Shown in pieces: positions 45,258 to 54,143 of a DNA stretch of 64,000 bases. Position 1 is the stretch's first letter. The number at the start of each line of letters is the position of its first letter. The translations under genes were made by a program, and so were the position numbers. The notes under the pieces were generated by a model that saw nothing but the letters and a program-made list of their open reading frames with translations, searched no databases and had not been told where the DNA came from. Source of the DNA: Coriobacteriia bacterium (GTDB taxonomy: Bacteria; Actinomycetota; Coriobacteriia; Coriobacteriales; RUG033); NCBI GenBank assembly GCA_015655215.1, contig JAATFL010000008.1, positions 22,287 through 86,286 of the forward strand, written 5' to 3'.

Positions 45258-46469
45258 ATGGAGGCTTTGACCTATACGCCCGAGATGTGGAGCGGCATGT
45301 TCGCCGATCGCATGAGCACGATGCGCAAGAGCGCGGTGCGCGACCTGTTCGAGGCGGCTGCGCGTCCGGACATCATCTCACTGTCTGGCGGCATGCCCGA
45401 GATATCGTCGATGCCACTGGATGTCGTGGCCAGGGTTGCGAGCGACTCCGTCCTCAAGGAGGGTGTCGCTGCGCTGCAGTACGGTACGACCCCCGGTCGC
45501 ATCGAATGCCGGCGGGTCGCGTGCGACATCATGGTCGGTGACGGCCTCAGCGACATCGACCCCGAGAACGTCATGCTCACCTCCGGTGCCCAACAGGCGC
45601 TCGACCTTCTCGGGCGCGTGTTCATCAACCCCGGCGACGTCATCTTCTGCGAGGGACCCACCTATCTGGGTGCGCTTCAGGCCTTCTCGGCATATCAACC
45701 CGAGTTCCACTGCATCGAGATGGATGGCGACGGTATGCGCGTCGACCTGCTGGAGGAGGAGCTCAGGAAACTTGGCCGCGGTAAGGCCAAGTTCGTCTAC
45801 TGCATCCCCAACTTCCAGAACCCCACCGGCGTGACCCTCTCCGACGAGCGCCGCCACCGTCTCGTGGAGCTCTCGCACGAGTACGGCCTTCCCATCATCG
45901 AGGACAACCCCTATGGGCGCCTGCGCTACACGGGCGACCCCATCGCTCCCATGCGTTCCTACGATCCCAACGTCATCTACCTGGGGACCGTGTCCAAGAT
46001 ATTCGCACCGGGGATGCGCATAGGGTGGATCGTCATGCCGCCCGAGGTCTTTGCGAAGGTCAACCACGCCAAGCAAGGCGGCGACCTGTGTGGCTCCACG
46101 ATCAACCAGGTCATGGTGGAGCACTACTTCCATGACACGGAGTGGGAGAGCGTGCTCGCCACGTTGGTGAAGAAGTACGCCGAGCGTCGCGATGCGATGC
46201 TCACGGCGCTGGAAGACTTCTTCCCCAAGGAGGCCACGTTCACCCGCCCCGACGGAGGCTTCTTCATCTGGGCCACCATCCCCGGGATCGATACGAAGAA
46301 GATGCTCGACGTAGCGCTGGCGCATGGTGTGACGTTCGTGCCCGGTGTGGGGTGCTACCCCGATGGCCGTGGTGGCGAATCCATGCGCATCGCATTCTGC
46401 TATGAATCGCCCGAGAACCTGCGTGAGGCGATTCGCCGTCTGGCCGATGCCATCCAGGAGCAGCGGTAA
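45258..46469 (+). CDS. PLP-dependent aminotransferase (MocR/LysN-like fold type I)
   Basis: This 403-residue protein starts at the ATG at 45258; an earlier in-frame extension to 45003 overlaps the previous gene and is rejected. GGAG lies upstream. It reads as a fold-type I aminotransferase: ISLSGGMPEISSMP, YGTTPGRIECRR, LTSGAQQALDLLGRVFINPGD, CIPNFQNPTGVTLSDERR, the ED-NPYGRLRY stretch and GTVSKIFAPGMRIGW with the PLP lysine. This subgroup includes 2-aminoadipate and aromatic/branched-chain aminotransferases. It lacks the N-terminal helix-turn-helix of MocR regulators. The substrate is unknown. Confidence 0.93.
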   Translation: MEALTYTPEMWSGMFADRMSTMRKSAVRDLFEAAARPDIISLSGGMPEISSMPLDVVARVASDSVLKEGVAALQYGTTPGRIECRRVACDIMVGDGLSDIDPENVMLTSGAQQALDLLGRVFINPGDVIFCEGPTYLGALQAFSAYQPEFHCIEMDGDGMRVDLLEEELRKLGRGKAKFVYCIPNFQNPTGVTLSDERRHRLVELSHEYGLPIIEDNPYGRLRYTGDPIAPMRSYDPNVIYLGTVSKIFAPGMRIGWIVMPPEVFAKVNHAKQGGDLCGSTINQVMVEHYFHDTEWESVLATLVKKYAERRDAMLTALEDFFPKEATFTRPDGGFFIWATIPGIDTKKMLDVALAHGVTFVPGVGCYPDGRGGESMRIAFCYESPENLREAIRRLADAIQEQR

Positions 46470-46718
46470 GCCTGGCTGGCTTGGTTACGTTTGGCGTACA
46501 GTTGGTCGTGACAATCGACGATGTCCGTCGTGCTGGTTCACTATGGAACCCGCCACGCCAACCGATGGTGGTGCGTCGGGCGATACCATCGAGCATCGAC
46601 GGTACATCACGTGCCATGTGGTGGCGGAGAGTTTGAGGCGAACCGGGCCGTGATGGCTCCGGAGAACGCGTAGCGCCTGGCAGATGATTCTGTGGGCATC
46701 GTTGAATGGAGGTTCGAC

Positions 46719-47201
46719 ATGGGTCAGAAGCTGTTGGGAGGGTTCATCGTGGGCGGCATCGTGGGCGCCGTCGCTGGGATCCTCTACGCACCGCGCTCCG
46801 GGGCCGAGACGCGTGCGCTCCTCGCCGACAAGGTCGACGAGTACTGGGGGGAAGGCCGTGACCTCTACGAGCGTGGCGTCCAGAACATGAACGACCGTGC
46901 TGCCGACTTCGTGCCGGCCGCTGCGATGAAGAGCGACGAGCTCCGCGAGAAGATAGACGCCGCGCGGGAGCGCATCGCGACCCAGGTCGCCAAGAACGCG
47001 GCGGCGGCATGCGATACCATGGCAGATGCCGAGGACGTCGTCGTCGATGCGGCGGTCAACGTGGGAGCCGCCGCATACGACCACGTGGAAGCTGCGGTCG
47101 CGGGAGTTGCGGCCGCCACGCCGCCCACGGAGCCTGCGGCTGAACCCGTGGACACGAAGGGCGATGCCGCTCCCCAAGCCGATCCGGAGAGCGGACGATA
47201 A
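46719..47201 (+). CDS. YtxH-domain protein
   Basis: This 160-residue protein starts at the ATG at 46719, with GGAGG 6 bases upstream. The N-terminus is the YtxH pattern: LGGFIVGGIVGAVAGILYAPRSGAETRALLADKV, one membrane helix followed by a long helical region (about 30-120) rich in Ala, Glu and Asp. The tail is Pro/Ala-rich. YtxH proteins are associated with general stress in Firmicutes and Actinobacteria. A strong terminator follows at 47214-47270. Confidence 0.88.
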   Translation: MGQKLLGGFIVGGIVGAVAGILYAPRSGAETRALLADKVDEYWGEGRDLYERGVQNMNDRAADFVPAAAMKSDELREKIDAARERIATQVAKNAAAACDTMADAEDVVVDAAVNVGAAAYDHVEAAVAGVAAATPPTEPAAEPVDTKGDAAPQADPESGR

Positions 47202-47213
47202 CCACTGCGACCA

Positions 47214-47270
47214 TGACCTTCCCCTGTACGGTAGGTTGGTACGCTACCGTGCAGGGGAAGGTCATTTTTT
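47214..47270 (+). terminator. Rho-independent terminator
   Basis: A long hairpin (TGACCTTCCCCTGTACGGTAG with its near-exact complement after a short loop) is followed by ATTTTTT. It lies directly after the YtxH gene. Confidence 0.85.
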
Positions 47271-47351
47271 GTGGCACGGACGTCCTCGGGGGGCGTCTGA
47301 TATGCTATCGCTGTCACGTGTCCAACAAACAGGGAAGATGATGGAGCGGGT

Positions 47352-48329
47352 ATGAACACCACGAAGGAGATGCGCGGGACGCGCGTCCTTAGAGCCAAGG
47401 GTCGTCGCAAGATAGGCAAGATCATCAGGACGGTGTTCCACCCCACGCAGCCGAGGGTGGTGGGCTTCATCGTCAAGAGGCCCGACGTTCTCTGGATGTT
47501 CAAACGCAAGGACCGCTTCCTCGCGTTTGACCGCTACGCGATGGAGGATGGCCGCGTACGTCCCTCGATCGAGAAGGGCACGTGGGATGAGGCGGCGTGC
47601 AAGCGCTTGGACATCGATTACGACCTGTGCATCCTGTGGGAGGGCATGCCTATCCGCACGAACGAGGGGCGCGAGCTGGGTAGCGTGGGGTCGGTGACGT
47701 ACGACGGCGTGACGGGCAAGGTCAGCAAGGTGGTGTGCTCGGATGGAGGACTTGCCAAGACGTTGCTCGGCACCTACGAGTTCCCCGTCGACCTCGTACA
47801 CGGCTACCAACGGGGCTTCATCGTCCTCGACGCCCAGGCCGCTCTCGTCGAGCCGACCGGTGGTGCCGCCGCCAAAGCGGGGGAGCTATCGGCAAAGGCA
47901 AGCAAGAAGACAGGCGAGATCGCCAGCAGTGCCAGCAAGAGAACGGGCGAGGCAATGACCGAGAGCGTCAGGACATGGGGCTCGATGGCACACGACACCA
48001 CGCTGGCCTTCAAGAAGGCGAGGGGCACAGGCGCGACGCCGGGAGGGGCGGTGAGCCCCAAGTCGGGTGGGAGGAGCGCATCGACCGCCACCAGGCACAC
48101 GACGACAGGGGCGGCGAAGGCACGCACGGACAGGACACGAGGCAAGACCGCGCAAAGCACACCGACCACCGTTCGATCGACGACGGGGAAACCCGCAAAG
48201 CCGACCACTGGGCACGAGGAGGACGTCGTCGATTCGGCCGCGAAGAAACTCGGTGAGCAACTCACCAAGAGCAAGGGGATGTTCTCTGCGTTCAAGGAGG
48301 AGTACAAGAAGGGCTCAGAAGGTAAATGA
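47352..48329 (+). CDS. PRC-barrel domain protein with Lys/Thr-rich tail
   Basis: This 325-residue protein starts at the ATG at 47352. The N-terminal ~170 residues contain a duplicated PRC-barrel: first around GKIIRTVFHPTQPRVVGFIVKRP, second around GRELGSVGSVTYDGVTGKVSKVVCSDG. From about residue 180 the chain is a long basic, Ala/Ser/Thr/Lys-rich tail (AKASKKTGEIASSASKRTGEAM, then a TGAAKARTDRTRGKTAQ stretch) of disordered type. PRC domains bind RNA, ribosomes or photosynthetic proteins; here the role is unknown. The last codons overlap the next start (ATGA, 48326-48329). Confidence 0.8.
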   Translation: MNTTKEMRGTRVLRAKGRRKIGKIIRTVFHPTQPRVVGFIVKRPDVLWMFKRKDRFLAFDRYAMEDGRVRPSIEKGTWDEAACKRLDIDYDLCILWEGMPIRTNEGRELGSVGSVTYDGVTGKVSKVVCSDGGLAKTLLGTYEFPVDLVHGYQRGFIVLDAQAALVEPTGGAAAKAGELSAKASKKTGEIASSASKRTGEAMTESVRTWGSMAHDTTLAFKKARGTGATPGGAVSPKSGGRSASTATRHTTTGAAKARTDRTRGKTAQSTPTTVRSTTGKPAKPTTGHEEDVVDSAAKKLGEQLTKSKGMFSAFKEEYKKGSEGK

Positions 48330-49612
48330 CAGAGGACGGCAAGACGCAACACACGAGTGACCATCGCATGCAAGATGGTCACGGTACGGACGTAGGGTAC
48401 GATGCGGACTGTCCGAGGAGGGGAACTTCCCGTCGGGCGCACAGGAGAGGGACGGGTGTCGAGACCCCGGGGGGACCTTCGCGAACCATGGGACATGGAG
48501 CGTTCTCCCGTCGAGGGTTCATCGTCGCGGGTGCCGTCAGCGTGATGGCGATGGCGGGATGGGCGGTCTTCAGGTTCGTGGGGTCGCTTCCGTTCCCGAT
48601 CTCCATCAACGATGTACCCATGACCGTGTCGGCGGGTACGACCTATCAGGACCTTGTGGACGGCGGAGACCTCGTCGTCCATGCCGGCGACCTTCTCGCC
48701 GTGGACGGGACGGTCCTCACGCCCCTGGCCGGCACGCCCTCTACCATCTATGAAGCCGGTGTGCCGGTGTCAGATGCCCGCAAACCCATCCCCCATGGCG
48801 CCGTCATCACGAGCGCCAACGGCGATGACGTCACCGAGGACACCGTCACCACGACCACTCCCGAGCCGTACACCACGCTCATCGATGGGGCCGGGGCCAT
48901 CAGCACCCTCGTGCAGCAGGGTATCGATGGGACGCAGACGCAGGTGGCAGGCGTGCAATCGGGCATCGTGGTGAGCACGACCGAGACGGTGGCCATGCAG
49001 CCCCTCACCATCACGGCGGCCAATGCCAAGACTGCGGGAGATAAGGTCGTCGCCCTGACGTTTGACGACGGTCCCTCGCCGTACACGCCGGCGATCCTCG
49101 ATGCCCTTGCCGTTCGAGACGCGAGAGGAACGTTTTTCACGTTGGGCAGCCAGGTGGAGGAGTATCCCACCTATTCGGTGCGTGCCGTGTCCGAAGGACA
49201 CCAGGTGGCCACGCACTCCTACAGCCACCCCAACATGTTCGAGCTCACGTCCGAGCAGGTGCACGATGAGGTCCAGCTTGGGATAAGTGCCCTCGCCACC
49301 GCCACCGGTGTCACCACCACCACCTTCCGCGCGCCGTATGGCAACTGGTCTGAGCGGGAGTGGGCGGCCACGTCCGACCTCATCACGCGTCAGGTCATCT
49401 GGAACGTCGACACCGAGGACTGGAAGAGGCCCGGCGCCGACGCGATCGTCTCCAACGTGATGAGAAACGTCAAACCGGGGCGGATCATCCTCATGCACGA
49501 CGGCGGTGGTGATCGGAGCGAGGACGTTGCGGCATTGCCGACCATCCTCACCAATCTGGCAAACGCGGGCTATCGGTTCGTCACGGTGGACGAATTGACC
49601 GCCTACCTCTGA
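48326..49612 (+). CDS. Secreted polysaccharide deacetylase (NodB domain)
   Basis: This 428-residue protein starts at the ATG at 48326, with AGAAGG upstream and overlap with the previous stop. A later ATG at 48488 would give a cleaner Tat-like leader (SRRGFIVAGAVSVMAM), so the N-terminal 54 residues may be extra. After an unrecognised beta-rich region (about 90-225) the NodB deacetylase is complete: KVVALTFDDGPSPYTP (metal Asp), HSYSHPNMFELT (metal His pair), FRAPYGNWS, WNVDTEDWK and RIILMHDGGG. It probably N-deacetylates peptidoglycan or another surface glycan, as in lysozyme resistance. The end overlaps the converging next gene by 10 bases. Confidence 0.9.
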   Translation: MTEDGKTQHTSDHRMQDGHGTDVGYDADCPRRGTSRRAHRRGTGVETPGGPSRTMGHGAFSRRGFIVAGAVSVMAMAGWAVFRFVGSLPFPISINDVPMTVSAGTTYQDLVDGGDLVVHAGDLLAVDGTVLTPLAGTPSTIYEAGVPVSDARKPIPHGAVITSANGDDVTEDTVTTTTPEPYTTLIDGAGAISTLVQQGIDGTQTQVAGVQSGIVVSTTETVAMQPLTITAANAKTAGDKVVALTFDDGPSPYTPAILDALAVRDARGTFFTLGSQVEEYPTYSVRAVSEGHQVATHSYSHPNMFELTSEQVHDEVQLGISALATATGVTTTTFRAPYGNWSEREWAATSDLITRQVIWNVDTEDWKRPGADAIVSNVMRNVKPGRIILMHDGGGDRSEDVAALPTILTNLANAGYRFVTVDELTAYL

Positions 49613-50319
49613 GGCCCCTCTTGGGCGAGGAGCACGCGCGTCGGGGTGATGACGCGCGGCACGCCCCGGTCGAACTCCTCACGGGGTAGCTTCTCGACGA
49701 TCTGCTCGTCGAAGGCGACGCCGACGACCACGCATCGGGTATCGTCCAGGCGGGGGAGGTAGGTGTCGTAGAACCCGCCTCCAAAGCCGAGCCTGAGACA
49801 CTGCCGGTCGAAGGCCACGGCGGGCACGAGCATGAGGTCGATCCCCCATGGTTCAACCAGGCGTCCCTCGAGCCCGGGGGAGTCGTCCTCATCGCGGCAG
49901 AGGCGTGCGGGGTGGTCGATGAAACCCCATCGCTCATCCTGTTCGATCCGGTAGAAGTCCATGCGTCGACCTGAACGCACGCACGGATAGGCCACGCGTG
50001 CGCCGATGGCATAGAGCTGCTGGATGAGCGGGGCAAGCGAGAGCTCGGAGGGCAGGGCCGCGTACACACCCACGGCGGGGGTGTCACGGGGGGATGTCTC
50101 CGTTCGACGCGACCGCGGGTCGGAGACATCCTTTGTCCCGAGCCGTCGCACTCCGCGCAGCTCGGGCAACTCGAGCACGCGCCGTGCCACCGCAGCCTCC
50201 GCCCGTTCGCGCGCGGAGGCTGCGATACCCTTGCGCCGCATCTTCACGAGCGCGCGGACCCGGGTCTTCTCGGCGACGATGGTCTCACCATCCATGGGTA
50301 CCATGGGTTGATCCGTCAT
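49603..50319 (-). CDS. 5-formyltetrahydrofolate cyclo-ligase
   Basis: This 238-residue protein has the cyclo-ligase pattern: KTRVRALVKMRRKGI near the start, VGVYAALPSELSLAPLIQQLYAIG.RVAYPCV, IDLMLVPAVAFDRQCLRLGFGGGFYDTYLPRL (the ATP/folate site) and the VVVGVAFDEQIVEKLP end. It converts 5-formyl-THF to 5,10-methenyl-THF using ATP. It is about 40 residues longer than the usual protein because of a Pro/Ser/Arg-rich insert (about 60-80). It is the last gene of a minus-strand operon, beginning 4 bases after the NRAMP-like gene. Confidence 0.9.
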   Translation of the reverse strand: MTDQPMVPMDGETIVAEKTRVRALVKMRRKGIAASARERAEAAVARRVLELPELRGVRRLGTKDVSDPRSRRTETSPRDTPAVGVYAALPSELSLAPLIQQLYAIGARVAYPCVRSGRRMDFYRIEQDERWGFIDHPARLCRDEDDSPGLEGRLVEPWGIDLMLVPAVAFDRQCLRLGFGGGFYDTYLPRLDDTRCVVVGVAFDEQIVEKLPREEFDRGVPRVITPTRVLLAQEGPQR

Positions 50320-50323
50320 GCTC

Positions 50324-51628
50324 TCACCTTCCGATGAACATCGTGACGAGCAAGGCGACGGTGAGCGCGATGACGATGGCGACCGTGGCCCAGCTCAGGA
50401 TGTTGTAGATGCGACCGTTGACGTAACGACCCATTACGTGCTTGTTGTTGATGATGAGGATGAGGAACACGAGCAGCACGGGTAGGAGCACGCCGTTGAT
50501 GAACTGTGACACCAGCATGATGAAGAGCAGGTTCATGTTGGGTATGAGCACGACGACGGCAGCGACGACGACGATGGCGGTGTAGAGCGTCTTGAACTCG
50601 GACGCCTCGCCCCATGTATGGCCGATGCCGCGCTCCCAGCCAAAGGCCTCGCACACCGCATAGGACGTGGTGAGGGGGAGCATGCAGGCCGCGAGCGCCG
50701 ATGCGGAGACGAGTCCGGCCGCGAAGAGCACGCCGGAGTACTGCCCGGCGATGGGCACGAGCGCATAGGCTGCATCCGAGGCGCTCTCGATCGTGATGCC
50801 GTTGGGGAAGAGCACCGTCGCGGTGGTGAGGATGATGAACCAGGCGATGAGGTCGGCAACGACGGCACCGGTGACCGAATCGATGCGTTGCAGACCCAGC
50901 TCCTTGACGGTGACGCCCTTGTCCACCACGTTGTTGCTGGCGGAGAAGATCATCCACGGCGCGATGGTGGTGCCGATGGTGGAGATGACCATGTAGATGA
51001 ACGTGCTGTTCGACGGGATCTGCGGGATGAACGTGTCGTGCAGCACGAGGCTCCAATCCGGGCCGGCCATGATGCCCGCGGCCACGTATGAGATGAAGAT
51101 GCAGCTCACGGCGAGCAGGATCTTCTCCACGCGCTTGTACGAGCCACCGAGCACGAGCAGGAACACGAGCAGGGCCGCGAGTGGTACGGAGACGTAGCGG
51201 CTGATGCCGAAGATCTCCATGCCGGCGGCGATGCCGGCGAACTCCGAGAACATCACGACGGTGTTCGCGATGAGAAGTGCTCCCATCGCGAACGTGGTGG
51301 GCTTGACGCCAAACGTCTCGCGGATCAGCGCGGAGAAGCCCTTGCCGGTGACGGCGGCGATACGTCCGGCGCTTTCCTGCACCACGATGAGGAAGACGGT
51401 CATCACGGGGATGATCCACAGGATGGCGGTGCCAAACCGCGCGCCGTCCATGGAGTAGGTGGAGATGCCGCCCGCATCGTTGCCGGCGAGAGCGGCGAGG
51501 AGGCCGGGACCCAGCGCGGCGAGCACGACGAGGAAGCGCGCCCTTGGCTTGCGGGTCCTCTCGGGGGTCCTGTCTGCGCTCGGGACGTCCTGTGTCGGCG
51601 TCTGCCGCTTGATGTCGCCGCGGGGCAT
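50324..51628 (-). CDS. NRAMP-related transporter with altered metal site (NRMT/Mg-type)
   Basis: This 434-residue protein has about 11 membrane helices in the SLC11/NRAMP order. In classical NRAMP the first helix has DPGN; here it reads ALAGNDAGGIST, so Asp51 is kept but the Asn position is Gly54. In the sixth helix the usual MPH reads TIAPWMIF, so Met is replaced by Ala223 and His by Trp225. From memory, loss of Asn and Met with retained Asp is the hallmark of NRAMP-related Mg2+ transporters, of which a protein from Eggerthella lenta was characterised. The upstream gene is an MgtE-type protein, supporting Mg2+ rather than Mn2+ as substrate. Substrate choice is inference. Confidence 0.85.
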   Translation of the reverse strand: MPRGDIKRQTPTQDVPSADRTPERTRKPRARFLVVLAALGPGLLAALAGNDAGGISTYSMDGARFGTAILWIIPVMTVFLIVVQESAGRIAAVTGKGFSALIRETFGVKPTTFAMGALLIANTVVMFSEFAGIAAGMEIFGISRYVSVPLAALLVFLLVLGGSYKRVEKILLAVSCIFISYVAAGIMAGPDWSLVLHDTFIPQIPSNSTFIYMVISTIGTTIAPWMIFSASNNVVDKGVTVKELGLQRIDSVTGAVVADLIAWFIILTTATVLFPNGITIESASDAAYALVPIAGQYSGVLFAAGLVSASALAACMLPLTTSYAVCEAFGWERGIGHTWGEASEFKTLYTAIVVVAAVVVLIPNMNLLFIMLVSQFINGVLLPVLLVFLILIINNKHVMGRYVNGRIYNILSWATVAIVIALTVALLVTMFIGR

Positions 51629-51629
51629 G

Positions 51630-53483
51630 CTACGCGCCCAATCCCACCACGGCGGTGGCGGCGGAGGAGACGAGGATCTGCAGGACGACCGCGCACAACA
51701 TCGTCACCGTGGCCATGCCGGCGTTGGAGACCACGTGACCCTTGTCCTTGCGACGTCGGGCAAAGTCGGCCAGCAGCACGCCGGCGACGAGAGTGAGCAG
51801 GATCGTGAGCGCGGTGGGAACGATGGAGTTGACGATGGCCGAGACCACGTACGGGTCGCTATCGCCCAGGGCGTTCGCATTGTCGAGGATGCCCATCGCG
51901 GCGGCGCAGACCGAGACGGCGATGAGTCCCACCACGGCGCCCACGCTCGCGTCGCGTGCGAGCAGGCGCAAGAGCGAGCCCTGCGCCTCGTCGTCGTCGA
52001 TGAGGTCGTTGATGGCGTACGTCGCCACGTCGTCGGCCACCAGCAGCACGAGGGGCATGAAGAGGATCGCACCCAACCAGGTGGTGAGATTCCCGGTGAG
52101 CGCGGAGAAGACGATGACGGCCACCCAGACCGCAAACCAGATCTCGCGCCGCATGAACCACTTGAAGAACACCATCCAGGTGTTGTCCTCGTCATCATCG
52201 CGTGATGCGCCGGCCAGTGCGAGGTCCTCGTCGTGCTCCTCCTCGAGCACGTCGAAGGCATCGTCGACGGTGACGATGCCGAGGAGCCCGCCATCCTCGT
52301 CCACGACGGGCAGCGCGAGCAAGTCGTACTTCGAGATGGTCTCGGCCGTGTCCTCCTGGTCGTCATCGGGGTTGGCGGTGAGCAGGTCGTGGAATGCGAG
52401 GTTGCCCAGGCGATCGTCGTCGCGCGCGAGCACGAGCCTGCGCATCGAGACCACTCCGGTGAGGTGCGGTGGGGCATCGGGGGTGTCACCCGGCGTGGTG
52501 GTGTATACGTAGTGCACGGGTTCGTGGTCCTCATCGAGCGCACGCATCTGCTCGATGACCTCGTCCACGGTGGTGCCTTCGTCGACGGCGAGGAACTCGC
52601 TCGTCATGATGCCACCGGCCGTGTGCTCCTGGTAACCCAGCAGGGCGCGGATGGCCTTCTCCTCCTCGACGCCCATGAGGCGCAGGAGCTGCTCGGCCTT
52701 ATGGTAGGGGAGGTCGCCGATGATGTCCGCGGCGTCGTCGGGGTCCATCTGCGCCAGCACCTGCGAGGCACGACCCTCGGTCAGGTCGTCGAGCACGTCT
52801 GCCTGGTACTCGTCCTCCAACTCCGAGATCGCCTCGGCGGCCTGTGAGTTGTCGAGATGCTCGAACATGCTCGCACGCTGCTGCGGGTCGAGCTGCTCGA
52901 GGATGTCGGCGATGTCGGCGGGGTGCAGCTCGTGCAGCCGGCGGTGCGTGACGGAGAGCTTCACCTCGGAAAGGTCGCGATCGAGCAGGTCCATGTAGTT
53001 CCAGGCGATGATCCTCTCCTCGAGGGGGTGCTTGAAGAACTTGCCCACCGCCACGGCGACGTTCTCCAGGTGCGGGCTGAGGGCGCGCAGAAGCCCGCGC
53101 GAACCCACTTCGGCACCGAGCAGACGCAACTGGTTGTGGGAGACGGACAGTTTGATGTCGTTGACACGCACGATCTTGAGCCCCTGCGTGTCGACGATCT
53201 GCTTGTTCATCAGGTCGCGTGCGACGAGGATCTCGTCAGATTGCAGATATGAGAAGCGCACGTCGGCCGCGGAGACGTTGAGGTTGATCCGGGCGTCATC
53301 GAAATCGGCGACGTACTTGCGCCATGAAATCATGAAGGGGGTCTTGCCGGGACCGCGAAACGCCATGGAGGTGATACGAGGAAAGACCTCACCTGCCGAG
53401 ATCGCCAGGTCGGACACTGTTCCGAGCTTCTCGCCGGCGGTGTCCACGACGGAGATGCCAAGCATCTGGGAGAGATAGATCAT
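51630..53483 (-). CDS. PRC-barrel + MgtE_N + CBS membrane protein (Mg2+-sensor/transporter-like)
   Basis: The ATG at 53483 is used because AAGGAG lies just before it; the product is 617 residues. Domain order: a PRC-barrel-like region (about 1-130, MIYLSQMLGISVVDTAGEKLGTVSDL), MgtE_N helical domain (about 150-265, HPADIADILEQLDPQQRASMFEHL), CBS pair (about 270-405, TAGGIMTSEFLAVDEGTTVDEVI, LPVVDEDGGLLGIVTVDDAFDVLEEE), then five membrane helices. In MgtE the membrane part has GGNAGTQT and a pore Asp in a TTLTD-type helix. Here the matching places read VADDVATYA and SNAGMATVTML, so the channel motifs are changed. It may sense Mg2+ and regulate the NRAMP-like protein, whose gene starts 1 base after its stop. 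Confidence 0.85.
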   Translation of the reverse strand: MIYLSQMLGISVVDTAGEKLGTVSDLAISAGEVFPRITSMAFRGPGKTPFMISWRKYVADFDDARINLNVSAADVRFSYLQSDEILVARDLMNKQIVDTQGLKIVRVNDIKLSVSHNQLRLLGAEVGSRGLLRALSPHLENVAVAVGKFFKHPLEERIIAWNYMDLLDRDLSEVKLSVTHRRLHELHPADIADILEQLDPQQRASMFEHLDNSQAAEAISELEDEYQADVLDDLTEGRASQVLAQMDPDDAADIIGDLPYHKAEQLLRLMGVEEEKAIRALLGYQEHTAGGIMTSEFLAVDEGTTVDEVIEQMRALDEDHEPVHYVYTTTPGDTPDAPPHLTGVVSMRRLVLARDDDRLGNLAFHDLLTANPDDDQEDTAETISKYDLLALPVVDEDGGLLGIVTVDDAFDVLEEEHDEDLALAGASRDDDEDNTWMVFFKWFMRREIWFAVWVAVIVFSALTGNLTTWLGAILFMPLVLLVADDVATYAINDLIDDDEAQGSLLRLLARDASVGAVVGLIAVSVCAAAMGILDNANALGDSDPYVVSAIVNSIVPTALTILLTLVAGVLLADFARRRKDKGHVVSNAGMATVTMLCAVVLQILVSSAATAVVGLGA

Positions 53484-53638
53484 GGTTGCTCCTTGCTGTT
53501 CGTTTGCGTACGGCACGTGCGTCGTACGACCTTGAGCGTCCCTCTCGGGCACCCAAGAGCAAGGGGCCGGGAGTGGCTAGGTACTGTGAGGTTTATGAGG
53601 TTTCACGACAACGCCGTTTCTCTCGGATACGGGACATG

Positions 53639-53674
53639 AAAAAGCCCCTCCATCAAGCACGCGATGGATGGGCT
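53639..53674 (-). terminator. Terminator in the leader of the Mg-type operon (possible attenuator)
   Basis: On the minus strand GCCCATCCATC pairs with GATGGAGGGGC around GCGTGCTT, then six T (complement of 53639-53644). It lies 155 bases upstream of the start codon, so it is placed where an attenuator would act. No gene lies upstream on this strand within 400 bases that it could terminate. Confidence 0.65.
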
Positions 53675-54143
53675 CGACTGACGGGCATAACGACAAGGCG
53701 GCCATGCGATACGCGCACCGTCACTTGCTGCCCGTGTGTCCTCCCCATCCCTCGTCGACGATGTAGGCACTGCTCGACGTGATCCGCGAAGCACGGCACC
53801 TCGCCGCATCGCGTGATAGCCACATTATCCAAAGCCTTAATCCGGCCTTGGCTGTTACACCCCTTGGCGTCTCTCGACGTTCCTGGGCAGTGGCCTGTGT
53901 TCGAGCAGAAGCCGCATCGCATCAGACGGAGCAACTTCCTCGGCAATCAAGATGAATTGTATAGCCCTCGACGCGTTGCGTCTACCTCTCGCGCATGCTT
54001 TTGCGCAGGTAGGTGCAGCAACGCTGCGGGCGGGGCTGTCGCGGGCCCGGTGGTTGGAAGACAGCCCGGGGGTGTATGTCCCTCCGGTTTGGCTATAGTA
54101 TGCGTTTGGAAGGTATGTCCGCCACATCTCCTTGGAGGAAACG
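53675..54143. other. Long intergenic region upstream of the Mg-type operon
   Basis: About 470 bases without a credible ORF, between divergent genes. On the minus strand, the part 53675-53851 could form the sensor part of a leader. It includes the inverted repeat CCAAAGCC / GGCCTTGG (53829-53836 and 53844-53851) near a possible -10 box. M-box motifs (GTTAGGTGAGGC..., CTGCTGCCC, GACGCC) are not visible. The start of the SixA-CHAD gene needs its own promoter here too. Confidence 0.35.

Noticed and set aside
53484..53851. M-box (ykoK) magnesium riboswitch before the Mg-type operon
   Set aside because: The conserved GTTAGGTGAGGC, CTGCTGCCC and GACGCC blocks are not visible, so only a generic attenuator-like leader is claimed.
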